From the NCBI RefSeq assembly GCF_027172205.1, contig NC_070615.1, positions 40,532,501-40,596,500 on the forward strand: DNA of 64,000 nucleotides, written 5' to 3'. This document shows, piece after piece, positions 46,213 through 59,100 of the stretch. The DNA comes from Podarcis raffonei. Lineage: Eukaryota; Chordata; Lepidosauria; Squamata; Lacertidae. The first letter of the stretch is position 1; every line of letters starts with the position of its first letter. The notes beneath the pieces are model-generated. The model worked only from the letters and a program-made list of their open reading frames with translations, made no database searches and was not told where the DNA came from. A program made the translations under genes and the position numbers.

Positions 46213-48764
46213 ACTGGTAGCATCCGATGGATATCTGATCTATGAGAATCTGCATGAGAGGTGAGAGGTCGATGAATCGTTGCCATCCTCTGCACCTAAG
46301 GAGATAAAGAAAGCGTCTGCCTGCAGCCAGAAGCTGAAACAGACAGCTCGACACCGAGAAGAGTGTGTTTCAAGGCAACGGAGAAGGTATGCTGCTTTTT
46401 GAGGTAGAGAAAAATGAACGCAGAAAGGCTTATTTTCTGGTTCACAAGAGCTGCGTTTGAAAAAACAAGCTCTGAAGGCAAGCTTGCATACCAGGAATTC
46501 CTGTGGTTTAGATAAGGAGTTCCGTCCTGAGCAGGTTGCTAGGCAACGTCTGCCAGTTACTGAGTGGCCTAAAAAGAGCCTGGGAAATCGAAAGTGTATC
46601 TGCGCAGCTGTGCAAAGGTTTTTGAAAACAGCCCAAAGGCTTGCCTGCCAGGAAAGCAGTAAACAAGCCGAGAGACTTTTGGAGGTTTACTGGCTTGAAA
46701 AGCGAAAGCTGGCTTGGGTTGAGTGTAAAGCTGACCCTTGGATTCAGCATGGATGCCAAGAAGGGGGGAGTGCCCCTGAGTGCCGTGGTTCTAGAAGAAC
46801 ACAGCCGGCATGCTGCACTGGAAGTAAAGGACAGGGGGAGGGAGGAACGGAGTTCTAATTCCCCCACCGATGAGGCTACTGGAAAGGAAGCTGTAGCTTT
46901 GAATGTTGTCCAGAGTTACAATTGCGGACAGGCTGGGCATCTTCAGCGGAACTGTAAGAAGCCACGTCAGCCAAAAGGAGCGAAGGGCCGCTCAGCAAAG
47001 CCTGAGGCGTCAGGCAAAGGTCGTACCAAGCCTATGGTGGAACCTGCAAAGCCTTTGATGGCGAAAGGAACCACGCCAGATGTTGGGAACGCGTTTATAA
47101 TTGACACGGGCTGCACGTTTCATATGTCCCCACACAGAGAACTCTTTTCATCGTTTAAGAAGCAAAGCTTCGCTGTGAGACAGGCCAACGGTCAGGAGCT
47201 AGAAGCGGCCGGCGTGGGGACTGTCTATCTTAAGAGTCTGGACTTGACAATAAACAATGTTTACTTGGTTCCTGAATTGAAGTTCAATCTGCTGAGTGTT
47301 TCGCAGATTGCAAAGAAAGGACTGAAACTGTCCTATGATGCTGAGAGCTGCAAGATCTACAAAGATGGAGAGTTATTTCTTTCAGCCAGGGAGAAGGATG
47401 GACTTTATTTGTTGACTTTTGCACACAGTGATTACATGGAATGTAATTCATCTGTGTCTAACCTAGTTTCTCTTGCAGGTGTGAGCAAGAAGAAGACCGG
47501 GGTCAACAGAGCATTTCAGCGGGTGTATGCTGATGTGATTGGTCCTCTAGAACCATCTAGAGGCAATGCAAGATATTATCTTGTGTGTGTGGATCATTTC
47601 TCTAACTATGTCTGGGTTTATGTGTTGAGAAAGCCAAAGGAAGCCTTAGAGAGGTTTCAGGAGTTTTGTGACAAAGTTAAGAGTATGCATGATGCTAACA
47701 TTGATTGTCTATTCACAGATGAGAAGCAGATTTTTCTTTTACAGGATTTCCAGAGGTTCCTGCAGAAGAAGGGAATAAGACACAAGGTTTCTGTTTCAGC
47801 GGAAGCGTGGAACAGGGGTGTCTGTGTAGGGGTGAACAGAGAATTGCAAAAGGGGATGGAAGCGCAATTGCTAAGTTCACATCTGCCACATGAGTACTGG
47901 GCCGAGTCTCTGATGTCGTACTGTTATACGAAAGTGAGAAAGGTTTCAAAAGAGTTGGGAAGTTCTCCTTTTGAGAAACTGTTCCACAGAAAACCTTCTG
48001 TTGCCCATTTCAAGGTTTTTGGGTCTCATGTGAGAACAGAAGCTCCAGGTGGAGTAAAGAATGCCAGAGGCATTTTTGTGGGGTATGAAAAGGGTCTCTA
48101 CAGAGTAATTTTGTCTGAATCTGGTCAGGTGATTCTCACAAAATTTCTAGAGAGTGCTCCTGAACAGGAGAGAGTGATAGTACACACATTTCCCACTGAG
48201 GATGATTCAGATGATGATGATTTCACTGATTTCAGCTGTACAGAAAGTGATGACACTGATAGCTCGGAGAGCTCAGTTGTCACAGTCATTGAGAGGAAAT
48301 CTCACACAATAGATAGGCCTTCACAACTGAAGGATGAACCACTGTTTACCATTGGAACTGGTTCTCCAAAGAGTCCTGAGACTGGACCAGTGAGCAGAGA
48401 GGATCAGCACCTCATACGTAGGTCTGAGAGAGTTACAAAGGGTCAACCACCCAAGAGGTACTCAAAAGAGTTTGCTAACTTAGCTGTTGCATGTGTTGCT
48501 GTTGTAAACAACCGAGGACAGGTTGGAGCTGTGTCTAAGTCAGAGACAAAGACACAACAGAGAGTTGCTAGCCAAGGTAATGCAGATGCACTCATTCCTT
48601 GGAAACCAGACAACCAGAGAGGTACACTGGGGAAACCAGTGGCGGGGAGTTCCAAGGGTGGAACTGAAACAACAGGGGAGTGTTATGTGTATAACAACTG
48701 TTTGTTTTCTTCTCTGGATCATGCTTTGCTTGCTGCAACACGCATTGATTCTTTTGGGGGAGGA

Positions 48765-49250
48765 TGTTACGAAAAAGGAGCAATGCAGAAGCAAGCACCA
48801 GGTGGCTGGAATGGTAAACAGGAAACTGATGTTATTGGATTGTCCCGTGGGAAACTGGGACTGTCTGTAAAGTGCTCTGAGAGCCGGATGTTACCTCAGA
48901 GCAGCACATGACCCTGTACTGGAAGTACATGGGAGGAGTTTTATTCTCTCTCTGCAGTGGGGAAGCAGAGTGTGCAGACATGTTTTCTCTGTACTGGTGA
49001 AAGACAGGAATAAAGACATGTAGATATATTTCTGTCTGGCTCTTTCCCCCTCCCTGGGAGAGGAGTGGGGGAGGAGTGGTGGTGTGTTCTCTTCACGTTG
49101 AGGAGAATCGCCGAAGAGACCTCCTTTGATCTTGCCGGCAGACGCTGGCAGGAGGTCTTAAGGATTCAAGCCGGGCACCTGGAGGGTGGCCAAATTCTTC
49201 TGGACTAAGAGCTGAGCTGGAGGCTCTGACTCATGGCTTGGATCCCGACA
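48765..49250 (+). repeat. Right LTR of the copia element
   Basis: 486 bp, same length as and apparently the same sequence as the left LTR, preceded by a G-rich purine tract. Confidence 0.93.
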
Positions 49251-49440
49251 AGTTTTACTATGCACTGCATGAAGAACTTGGATGCAGAAGCAATCCAAAA
49301 TGAGCTTTTATTTTGGAATGAAGCCAGTTAGTCAATATGTGCTTTTCAGGAGCAAAAAGAATGCAATAGAAAAACAAAAAATCATAATCATAGATTGTGT
49401 GTGGACTACGTAGAAAAATCAAGTACTCAGGCTGCATATA

Positions 49441-49620
49441 CCGTATTTTTTGTTCTATAAGACTCACTTTTTCCCTCCTAAAAAGTAAGGGGAAATGTGT
49501 GTGCGTCTTATGGAGCGAATGCAGGCTGCGCAGCTATCCCAGAAGCCAGAACAGCAAGAGGGATTGCTGCTTTCATTGTGCAGCGATCCCTCTTGCTGTT
49601 CTGGCTTCTGAGATTGCAGC
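49441..49620. mobile_element. Partial DNA transposon related to the element at 35247
   Basis: Begins TA|CCGTATTTTTTGTTCTATAA and continues with a CTCACTTTTTCCC... AAAAAGTAAGGGG motif. It contains a long inverted repeat (AGAAGCCAGAACAGCAAGAG and its complement). Confidence 0.55.
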
Positions 49621-50539
49621 TCTGACAGGTAGACTATAGTGCCTAGAATCATTTGTGCAGGGAAATGTGCTACAAAGGTGTGTATGCTGGACCAGCCTCC
49701 ATAGATTCTAGAATAAAATGTGTGTACACAGCCTAAGTAGCAACAATACTTAGGGCCTTTAGCAGAGGACATATCACTTGCTACTAGATTAAAAAATGAA
49801 GATGCCAAGAACTGACCCGTGGGTATTCAGCTACTAACACCTGTCTTCTGCTACTGAGCAAGGGTTTCCCCCCATGGTACTTTCCAAAGCCTGGCTCTGA
49901 AAGTGACTTGAGCTGGAATGGGGTGGACAAGAATAACTTTGGACAGGTTGAGTACCCCTTTTACTGATCGTCCTGTGTGAGTACCTCTCCTTCCTGTTTG
50001 CTAATGTGTTGTTCTGTCCTATGTTCCACTGCACTTACTTCCAGGTAATTCTGTGCAGGACTGCAGCTTGATTATGGCACTTTTATATCTTGCAATTTGT
50101 GCAGAAGGGTCTAAAAATAAACTGGATAGACAGTCTGCAGCTTAAATGTCACATGGCAATTAGGTTTCCATGCACCAGTGTTATGGGTGTGTATTTCTAG
50201 ATGGCCATTGAAAGGAAGGGGTGTTGCTATGGCTAAGTATATTTTTAGAATCCATACAACTCTGTGGCTTTGGAGTTGCTAGACTTGGCAGTCTAGAATA
50301 CCAATCATTGGCCAAGCATCCTACACCCTTGGTAGCAAGTGGTTCAGATTTAGATTTGTGGCTACTTGTAAAAGAGCAGTAAAATGTAGTTAGCAAATTC
50401 ATTACACACGCTCTTGATCTTATGTATTGTTCTGAGGTGGAAAATATATGGCTGCACCATTTCAGACTGTATTAGGTGCCCGGCCTTGCCCAGGAGAGTC
50501 CAGGAAGCTCAGGTGGCAGCTGGCAAGGGACTCATACCC

Positions 50540-50640
50540 CTCCCCCCGTTCTATCCTCACAACAGCCCTGTGAGGTAGGACAGGTAGCGAATGGGGATTT
50601 GAACGTGGCTCTCCTAAAGTCTTGCTCCAGCACCCATAAA
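50540..50640 (-). mobile_element. MIR/CORE-like SINE fragment
   Basis: TATCCTCACAACAGCCCTGT, GAGGTAGGACAGG and GGGGATTTGAACGTGGCTCT. Lies 0.1 kb before the MOSMO GC-box array. Confidence 0.55.
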
Positions 50641-50739
50641 AATCCTTAGTACGTAATTAGTCGTATAATAATAGCGCAACTTTCCTTTCCTCTTTTCTCA
50701 GTTAAATTCCCCTCAGTAAAAATAAATATATTTATTTAT

Positions 50740-51560
50740 TTAAATGAACTAGCCCCGCCCCCTTCCCCAACGCTTCTCCCGTCGCCGAGCCCCGCCCCTA
50801 AGCGAGCCTCAGCCCCGCCCCGTCCTTTAGCACCGCCCCTCACGTGCTCGCGCAGTATTACATCTCTGCAACCCCGCCCCTTCACCCTGTAGGAAGCCCC
50901 GCCCTTGAAGCCTGCCCTCTCCGCTCTAAGCCCCGCCCAATGATCTTGCTGCCGCCGCCGCCGTCTCCTTAGCAGGCCCCGCCCCGTCTGGGACAAAGTG
51001 TGAAAGGCGCGGGGAGAGATGAGGACGAGGGCGTGAGCTTTCGCTTCCGGGTTGCGCGGCGGCTGCTCGGGTTTTGCTTCCGGCGCCGTCCCGAGTCGGG
51101 ACGCGGGGGGGGCCCGAGCCCGCTCCTGTGGCAGCGGCTCCCTGAGGGCGGCGGCGGCGGGGTGACGGCGAGCGCGTCTGCTGCGGAGCCGGAAGGCGAG
51201 CCGAGCCATGGAGCCGCGGCTGTGAGGAGCCCCCGGCCCGGGCCCCGCTCTTGGGAAGCCGGGCCGAGGCCGGAGCCGGAGGACATGGACAAACTGACCA
51301 TCATCTCAGGATGCCTCTTTCTGGCCGCCGACATCTTCGCTATCGCCAGCCTGGCGAACCCGGACTGGATCAACACCGGCGAGTCCGCGGGTGGGTCAAA
51401 GCACGGAAGGACCGGGCAGGACGGCTGGCGGGAGGCGGTGGGAGGGCAGGAGGGGGTCGGATCGGGTCTGCTCGGGGCAGCGGGGTGGCAGCCTGGAGGG
51501 ACAAACGCTGCAGCCGCTGTGGCGAGGGGTGGCCGGCTCTGCAGGGAGCCGGAGGGCTAA
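50740..51560 (+). promoter_or_regulatory. MOSMO: MOSMO CpG-island promoter with an array of GC boxes
   Basis: Eight CCGCCC boxes in one orientation lie at about 50752, 50788, 50812, 50833, 50872, 50896, 50930 and 50976. With them are an E-box CACGTG (about 50841), a CCAAT (about 50937) and a GCC-repeat, 300-530 bp before the ATG. No TATA box is seen. The array points to SP/KLF factors. Long open frames on both strands here are by-products of the GC content. Confidence 0.75.
51285..51390 (+). CDS. MOSMO: MOSMO exon 1 (modulator of Smoothened), gene continues beyond the window
   Basis: MOSMO is a small claudin-like four-pass membrane protein. With MEGF8 and MGRN1 it lowers surface Smoothened and so damps Hedgehog signalling. 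The exon encodes MDKLTIISGCLFLAADIFAI followed by ASLANPDWINTGESA plus 1 nt, almost identical to the mammalian N-terminus (human length about 167 residues). Residues 4-26 form the first membrane segment. The donor is GCGG|GTGGGT. The next exon (ALTVGLVRQC... in mammals) was not found, so the remainder of the window is intron 1, which is also long in mammals. Confidence 0.96.
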
Positions 51561-52261
51561 GTGGGGTCGGACCCAAGGCTCCTAAGCGGCTGGCTGCTGC
51601 AGGGACCGAGGTGCTGCGCGCTGCGCGGTCTGTTTGTGTTTTGGAAGAAGAAGGGGGGGCGGCGAAGTGCATTGGGAAGAAGCGGGGGGGGGGCTGGATC
51701 CAGCTCTCCCCACGAGGTCGGTTGTTGTGGAAATCGGGGCATCTAGACATTCACCGTGACCCGACACTGTTCCTGTGTTTGGGGACCGGAGGAGTTCGGG
51801 GTTGGGGGCAAGGGTCGTGACGGGGGACTCCAGCTCCCCAAGCAGTTGGCCACGGTGGGAACCAACGTGCTGGACTCGATGGGCATTTGGCTTGTTTGTG
51901 TTTTGGAAGCAGAGGAAAAGCAGGAGGCGAAATACTGGGGCAGGCGGAGGGGGAGAAGGTGTCCACCTGGCCAGATCTTGCTCTCAGAAACATAACCTTT
52001 GCCTAGGGTGATTCTTCATAGAAAATTGCTGCTTGCTGTCTTGCCTGTTGGTGATTTTGTTAAGTCCTTTCATCATCCCCTTGGAAAGGAGGAATGAAAC
52101 ACTACCAAATAAAATCTGAGATTGGAGGCTTTTAGCTGGGAAGTCGAGGGAATCAGTGGTGCTGCAGTGGTTAAATAGAACTTCCAGGTCCAGAGGCAGT
52201 ATGCCAGAGAATACAGAGTACTGGAGTCAACTTTAGAAGCGGTCTGTTACCTTTATGCCTT

Positions 52262-52352
52262 GCTTATTGGGTTTCCAGAGGCATCTGGCAGCAAATGATA
52301 TTGGACTAGCTGAACCTTTAGCCAGATCCAGCATAGCTCTTCTTGTATTTGG
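52262..52352 (+). mobile_element. CR1 LINE terminal fragment, diverged
   Basis: GAGGCATCTGGCAGCAAATG and ATTGGACTAGCTGAACCTTT, then CCAGATCCAGCATAGCTCTT. Lies in MOSMO intron 1. Confidence 0.55.
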
Positions 52353-52639
52353 GAACAGAGAATAACTCCTCACCCCTTACTACACAGAGTCATCAAGCCA
52401 TTTCCTTAGAAGGGTAGGAGATGCAGTAAATCCTGTTGGGGAAACCACTGATGGAGTGGGCAAATATATGAGGGAGGGGTTTCATGAGAATGAGAATGTA
52501 TGGGTGAAGGATGGAGCAATTTCATTGTTACAGTTTCTACTGCATCCCTGTGGCTTTGAGGACTTTGGCTGCAAGTCAGTTAGCAAGGCCCAGAGGTTAT
52601 CAAGTCTAATCCTCTGTCTGAAGATAGGTCCATCATGAC

Positions 52640-55600
52640 ACTAGCCCTCTCCAGTTATTCAACATCTAGACTGCATTCAGCTGCAGCTGAAAATCAGTTA
52701 TTGTGTAGAATGTGAGTTTACTGAAAATAAATATAATGTTCCACTGTTTGTTGTTAATGGGAGGTTCTGCCTCATAATGTGTTTGAGAAACGAATGTGCA
52801 ATCCTAGCATGGCATCTGTGATAATTTACAGAAAAGTAGGAAAACAATTATCCTAACAGCTTGGAAGGGCTGCGCATCAGATAAGCGATGAAAGGCAGAT
52901 GACACTGGCGAATTATGTGAGTATAAATTCTGTTTAGGCTTGCTATTTAGTCCTTCAAAAATTGGTGTATGCTCCTTGCGTATGATGGCACACTAGGCTT
53001 GCACAGATAATATCATTTTTAAAGGATCAGGGGAATGAAATTTGCAAACTAGCATCACTCTGGGTGGGGGAACAATTCTTCCTTTATCCATAAAGGGCAG
53101 TCAGTCCAAGCTGTTCCTTGATGTGGCAAGTGCGAACAGGGCTGAAAGTAGTGGTTTGGATCCAGAGTTTGTGTGAATGGAAACTGCTTGGGCAACAGAA
53201 GTTTCCTTCACTATGCATCCCCCGAAAAATGTTCTTTCCTGAAATTCAGCTGGGCTGCCCTGAAATTTTTGGAGTATGGTGTGTGGGAAGAAAATTGGAC
53301 AGAGACTGCACAAGCACAGAGATAGGCAATGTTGTTGGACTATAACTCCCATCTGCCACAGTAAAAGTGGCCAATGGCCTGAGATGATTGGAATTGTAGT
53401 CCCAACAATGTATGGAGGGCATTGCATTGACTACTTCTACCTAAAAAGAGGTACTCTGGCTTGAGTAAACCTGGGTTTGGAGAGCTTAGAGTTCTTGAAA
53501 CCTTTTTTTTTTATTATTATATTGCCCTGATAGGGAGTGAAAGTCAGAGGGGAATAGACGAGGGAAATGCATTACTAGAGAAAGAGAAGTTGAACCTGAA
53601 ATAAAGGTTGTGTGTGTGTGCATGTGTGTTGGATACCAAAAACTATCTCAGCTGTGGTCAGACAACATCTGGGTCATCTTTAGACATGTACTTGCATATT
53701 TGACCCTGAAGAAATAAGGGCTAGTCTGCCATCTCTTAATTGTACTAAAGCAGATACATTGTTATGGTGAGATATATTGCTGAAGGAATTGATCCCCCCC
53801 CCCTTTCAGCTTGATGAATCTGAATTGGATCACTATTTGCTTTGTAAATGTGATAATGAGTAGCAGCCACTTGAGGCTATATTGGGATGTCAGCATAGGT
53901 TTCATTGGTGCTGGTGTTTAGTTTTTCTGATGCAACTGTAAATGCTAACCTTTTTGTGTGTGGGTGAACTTCCTGAAATAAGGACGCAAATTGCAGTGCT
54001 AGAGGGTACAACAACCAGAATAGATTTAATTAATGCCATGGAGTTCACCGCGTTGACATGCAGTTAAGTCTACCTGATACCAGAAGCTTACTGTAGTCCT
54101 CTGGGACATTTTATCCTCCTTTTGTCTTATTTCTGACAGTCTTAGTTTTATGATAGCAAGTAGCACTATTTCCTTGGCGTGCTGATGTTTGTGAATCTTG
54201 GGAAGTGCTGAGAAAAGGTTTTTTAATTCCAACAATCAGCTAATGAAAGTGTTAAGCACCCCCCCCCATTAGTCAGTTTCTTTTAAGGGTTGGGCTTGTG
54301 GGAAAGTGGAAGGCCTTCCAATGATTGTGTGTTCTTTGGAAGCCAGAAGTAGCCTCCTGACAAAGACGGACGACAACTCATTGTTGTGTATAGGATGATT
54401 TACAAATTTACTCTGATCAGCTTAGAATCTTATATTTGATCAATGGGAAAAGGCACTGGGAAATGGAGATGAGAGAAGCCGGGAACTACTGTAACCATTT
54501 AGTAAATTTGGGCAATATAGCTGTTATTTTTCCTCCCTTTGTTTACGTTTTCTTCTGATCTCTGCTTTGGAACTGCAAAATTTCAGTGTAGGGTTATGCT
54601 TCACACATTCTTTAGAAGACAGTGAGTCTCTAAAGTAGACGGTTGCAATCTTATTGTGTGTTTGTTGTTCAAGTTACATCGCCCCCTGTCCTCCAAATCT
54701 TTGTTATCATTTTCATATTTTCATCATGCGATTTGTCAGTTCCATCAGGGCCTAAATAAACCGACCACAACATACAGTGACCTTCCGGTCCTCAAAAGTG
54801 CTGTGAAAGCACAGAGACCATTCCATCTTTATCAGAGTAAATTCAAGGATTTGGGTCTCCTTACCTTCGGAGGATGGGCATTGCAAAGCAAGATGGTTAG
54901 CGGTGAGGCAGTCATTGGGGACTGGAGCATGTATGGCCGCAGGCATAATAATTCACTCTCTGCAGGAGCTGGATTGCATTTTTTAAAATGCATCAAGGAT
55001 GTCTCTTACATTGTGTGCTAATGTAATGTTATTGGCCTTCATGTTTTTCCTGAAGTTTAATGCCAGCAGACTTTGCTGTAGACGTGATTGTTTATTTAAA
55101 TATTTTCATTTAGTTACATTTCAATAGTATATAGTTTTTCCGCTTTCTTTGAGGCCTCCCTGTGGCAACAGCAGTTGCTTTCTACTCCTTTTCTTGCTTG
55201 CAAGGATGCGGTAGATAAAAACTTGGTAGCGTTTGTATCATTATTTGACATGACTGTCCTAAATAACCAGCCATTGTTTTTCTTGGCAAATAAATAAATA
55301 AATCACTGGTTGGGTAATTTTTTGTGGAGCCTGCAAAAGTCAGGTATCTTGTTCTGTTTCTGTGTAACAATGGTCGCACGCTGCTTTTGACGTATACATT
55401 TCCACTGGGCACTGTTCAGCCATTGGATAGAACGCATGCAAACAGCAGCATGATTTAATTTCATAGCAACCTGAAATTGGGCTATTTCCAGTGAAATTGA
55501 GGGCACCCGAAAAGTGGCCCTATCTGGGGAATTCCCTGAGATCCCTGTTCTTTATTTAGATGAAACAAATGTACATCCCTTTTCAGCTGCCATTAATGGC

Positions 55601-57400
55601 TCTTCAAAGTGGTCCACAATAACACAACCAAATGTCGAAACAGAATAATTTTTCCCCCATGCATGCACACACAAAAGCTCATACCAATAAAAAACTTAGT
55701 TGGTCTCTAAGGTGCTACTGGAAGGAATTTTTTTTTCCGGTTTTGACTATGGCAGACCAACACGGCTACCTACCTGTAACTACAAACAAATGTGTTTGTG
55801 GGGCCTTCACAATGACTGTTCCCATGAAGTGTATCCAAGAAGCATGTTCAAGTTGTTTGTGAATATTGTTGTTCTGCTGCCCAGAGAGAATTCCCAAGAA
55901 GAGAGAGATTAGCCTGTTCTTTAACTGATTTTTCTTGGGAGTAACGGAATCTGTTCATGGTCCTGGGAGGCTGATGTTCACCTGAGTCCTCTCTCTACTC
56001 CTTCTGGCTGCTGTTAGTCAGATCAGGGATGAGGAACCTATGGTCTTCCAAATGTTCTTGGAATCCCAACTCCCATCATCTGCTGGCATGACCAATGATT
56101 ACAGTTTATGGAAGTTCTGGTCCAACAGCATTTGGAGCACCACGGGTTATCCCCCCCCATCAGCCAGAGGAGGGTCTGCTCAATAGACATTGTAAAAGAA
56201 AGCAAGTTTTTCAGGTTAAACATTCTCCCTTATTTGTACTGTACTTCTCTGCTAGTCATTAAATATCAATTAATTTGATGCTTTGGCTGCACTTCACGAA
56301 CCTTGCTCTGTTGTGTTTTAAAAACGTGTTGCAAAGGTGCTAAATATCCTTTGTAACCTTAGCAAATCTTAAGTTTCCACTGATTTTTCTCAAGCTCTGT
56401 ACTGTTTAGTTGGCATTTTGGTGAACTTTGGTTTAGTTTGCTATTTCCCTCTTTCAGTCCTAAAGAGAGAGCAAATTAATAGTCTTAACAGCAGAAGACA
56501 CCGCAGCGTATGAAAAGAACACTTCATACTATTGCTTTGATACTGAGTGGACATCTGGTATGTTTCTGCTAAAGTGGCACAGTAAAGATTTTAAAGTGTG
56601 TCTTTGTTCCAGTGGTAAATACTGTTGCGTCTGGGCGTAAAATGTGTGGTTTTAATATTCTGTTAACAAATTGTATTTGTATTTGCATGCGCCTCTTCTA
56701 CCAGTTGGTTCCCAGTTGGGTAGATAAGCAACACAAACTCTGAATTAAAAAAACGCAGTAAGAACAGCAATTAAAAACAGTGGATTGAAACTTTTAGGTC
56801 TTTTGGATCCTGTAAACAAAGGATGGGGAGTCTGTGGTCTACCAGATGCTCCCACAATCTCAGACAATCCCAGACAATTGGCAATGCAGGCAGGGGCTGA
56901 TGGGCAGGAGTCCAAAAGCACCTGAAGGGCCACAGATTGGAGCATGAACAGGGGTCCTCAGACATGCTCCCTGCGTCATCAGATTACATTTCCTTTTAAT
57001 CTGAGGGGAGTTTGCCTCAGTGCAGACTGACAAAATGGGCAAGGCCTTGCTTTTGACTAGGCTTTCAGCTTACTTTAAAGAAGTATGTTGCTTCTGAAGC
57101 TCAGCAAAACTGCAGGGAATGAGACAAGTAGCTTAAATAATGCAAACTGCCGCTATGGAAAAGATAGCTCATGGAACGCTAGATCTAGTTTCTTTGTTAT
57201 TTCTGAACTATATGAAAGTATTTAGGCTGCAATCTGATGTGCATTTATCTTTGAACTAAGCTCCACTGAATGCAAAGGGGGTTCCTTTCTCAGCACTTTT
57301 TCCTGGAGATCTTTTGAACCTTACCAGGAATTAAATCGAAGAATGTGCTCTACCTGTGAGCTTCACTTAAGTTGTGTTGGACCACCATGATATAAATAAT
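52640..57400. other. MOSMO intron 1, mostly unassigned
   Basis: AT-rich intron with scattered degraded hAT MITEs and the reptile repeat at 55645. No MOSMO exon 2 or other coding block was found. Confidence 0.5.
55645..55795 (+). repeat. Interspersed repeat common in reptiles, class unknown
   Basis: AAGCTCATACCAATAAAAAA, CTTAGTTGGTCTCTAAGGTG, CTACTGGAAGGAATTTT and GGCAGACCAACACGGCTACC. I recognise the sequence as a repeat of turtles and lizards but cannot name its class. Confidence 0.5.
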
Positions 57401-57634
57401 AGAATTGGGAACCTTTGGCTCCCCAGATGTTGGACTCCAATTTCTATTGACACTAGCCAGTGGGCAGTCAATGGGAGTTGCAGGGTTCAAAATTAGCAGG
57501 GTACCAGGCACATTTTGTACTTAAAGATTCTCTATTTGCAAGCACCTCAAAAAGTCTGGGTGTCATTTTTTGCACCCGGCTGACACTCAAGGATTACTGA
57601 AATGTATGTGCTTTGAAGCCTCAAAGTGTATGTT

Positions 57635-57893
57635 GTTGTTGTTGTTTAGTCGTGTCCGACTCTTCGTGACCCCATGGACCAGGGCACACCAGGCACTCCT
57701 GTCTTCCACTGCCTCCCGCAGTTTGGTCAAACTCATGTTGGTAGCTTCAAGAACACTGTCCAACCATCTTGTCCTCTGTCGTCCCCTTCTCCTTGTGCCC
57801 TCCATCTTTCCCAACATCAGGGTCTTTTCCAGGGAGTCTTCTCTTCTCATGAGGTGGCCAAAGTATTGGAGCCTCAGCTTCACGATCTGTCCT
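57635..57893 (-). mobile_element. BovB (RTE) LINE 3' end, 5'-truncated
   Basis: GTT repeat, then GTCGTGTCCGACTCTTCGTG, then antisense of the same BovB C-terminus as at 18491. Duplication TCAAAGTGTATGTT at 57621-57634 and 57894-57907. Lies in MOSMO intron 1. Confidence 0.92.
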
Positions 57894-59100
57894 TCAAAGT
57901 GTATGTTAAGGATAGACAATACGTTAAGGAGCTTAACAATAAAGAGTAGCGTGTTTTGAAAACTGAAGTATGGTACCAATATTTTTATTGTAAACACCAA
58001 ATAAAACATGTATTAACAGTTTCTGCTAAAAATGTGATTTTAACAATGTGTCACTTAGGTGAATTGCGTATTAGTTCTGCTTATCAAAATAATAAATAAA
58101 AAGTGTTGCCAACCTCTCCCCCCCCCCCAGTGGCAACTAGACATTCTCTTTTGGTGCCCCCTACCCAGGTCCCAGAAGCTGTTTAGCTCCTAGCTTTTCT
58201 TTCCCAGTTTCCAACACTGGGAAGTTGTATTCCAACAACATCTGGAGGGCCATAGCTTCCCCATCTGTAGGTGCCTTTATTTAGGGCAGAGGGAAGTTGT
58301 GCAGAAGAGATGTTTTGACATTTTAAAGCTGTAACTTGATTGCTGGGAACTGGAAACGCTTGTGAGTTCTAATTGCCTGTCCCCGCCCCAAAGCAAACCG
58401 CTTTTCAATGTATCAGAAGGGGAGCTTGTGTGTTTATGAAATCTCATAATGAATGCCTGTGCCTTCAATTATATTTCAAGCAGTAGTCAAGCAGCTGCCT
58501 TGGGAACATCTGTTCAGTGTCAGCGCGCAACACAGAAAGTAACTGCGTTATACCTGTCGTGAAATTTAGATGCTAAATCCCTGCGGGTAACTCAGCAAAA
58601 TGAGGAACGCTCACAACCACTTAGACTGATACATATTTTCACATATGGCCATATTGGCTGCAATTGATATTTCAGGCATGCCGTCGTGTTGACTTGTGTG
58701 CAGCTACTGTTAAATAGTAAACTTCAGTTGGCTGTGCAACTGTGAAATGTAATATATTTTTTTTTGCAAGTGACCTTGCTCCTCTTCTCATTTAAACAGC
58801 CCTGTAAGCTGAGATACTGTGACAGTAATAAGTTATGAATTTTAATGATGTATTTTAACTGCCAAACTAGTTTACTCACACTGGCATCTTCCAGCTTTCC
58901 TAGAGCATTTTCCATATGGACGGTTGGTAGTTTATCAAGCCGTTAATCAAAGAATACGGTCTGGGGATAGGTTGCTGTGCTGGATATTTAAAACAGGTCT
59001 ATTACATAAAAAAGTTGCCTTCCTCTGAGTTAGACCATTGGACCATTTCGCTCAGTATTGGCCACACTGACTGGTAGCAGATCTCTAGGGCATGGGTAGG

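Larger units (their letters stand above)
45727..49250 (+). mobile_element. Ty1/copia LTR retrotransposon, very young, not whole
   Basis: The LTRs at 45727-46212 and 48765-49250 (486 bp each, TG...CA) look identical base for base. The element is flanked by 5-bp duplications AGTTT at 45722-45726 and 49251-49255. Just after the left LTR is a TGGTAGCA sequence like the initiator-Met tRNA primer site of copia elements. A purine tract precedes the right LTR. Parts recognised in one long frame (46641-48911) are a gag CCHC knuckle, an aspartic protease with DTG, and a copia-type integrase region. It is clearly shorter than complete copia elements (about 5 kb), so it is judged incomplete and non-autonomous, with at least one large loss. 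It sits inside an antisense CR1 copy 0.5 kb upstream of PDZD9. Identical LTRs imply a recent insertion. Confidence 0.93.
45420..49278 (-). mobile_element. CR1 LINE copy split by the copia element
   Basis: 45420-45726 carries antisense ATAAGAACATAAGAAGAGC, CATCTAGTCCAGCATCCTGT and TTGGTGGCCATCACTGCC. After the copia element the copy resumes with ACTATGCACTGCATGAAGAA, as expected for this CR1. Confidence 0.85.

Noticed and set aside
51000-51995. Long Gly/Arg-rich frames around MOSMO exon 1
   Set aside because: Products of GC-rich sequence. Only the 51285-51390 segment matches a known protein.
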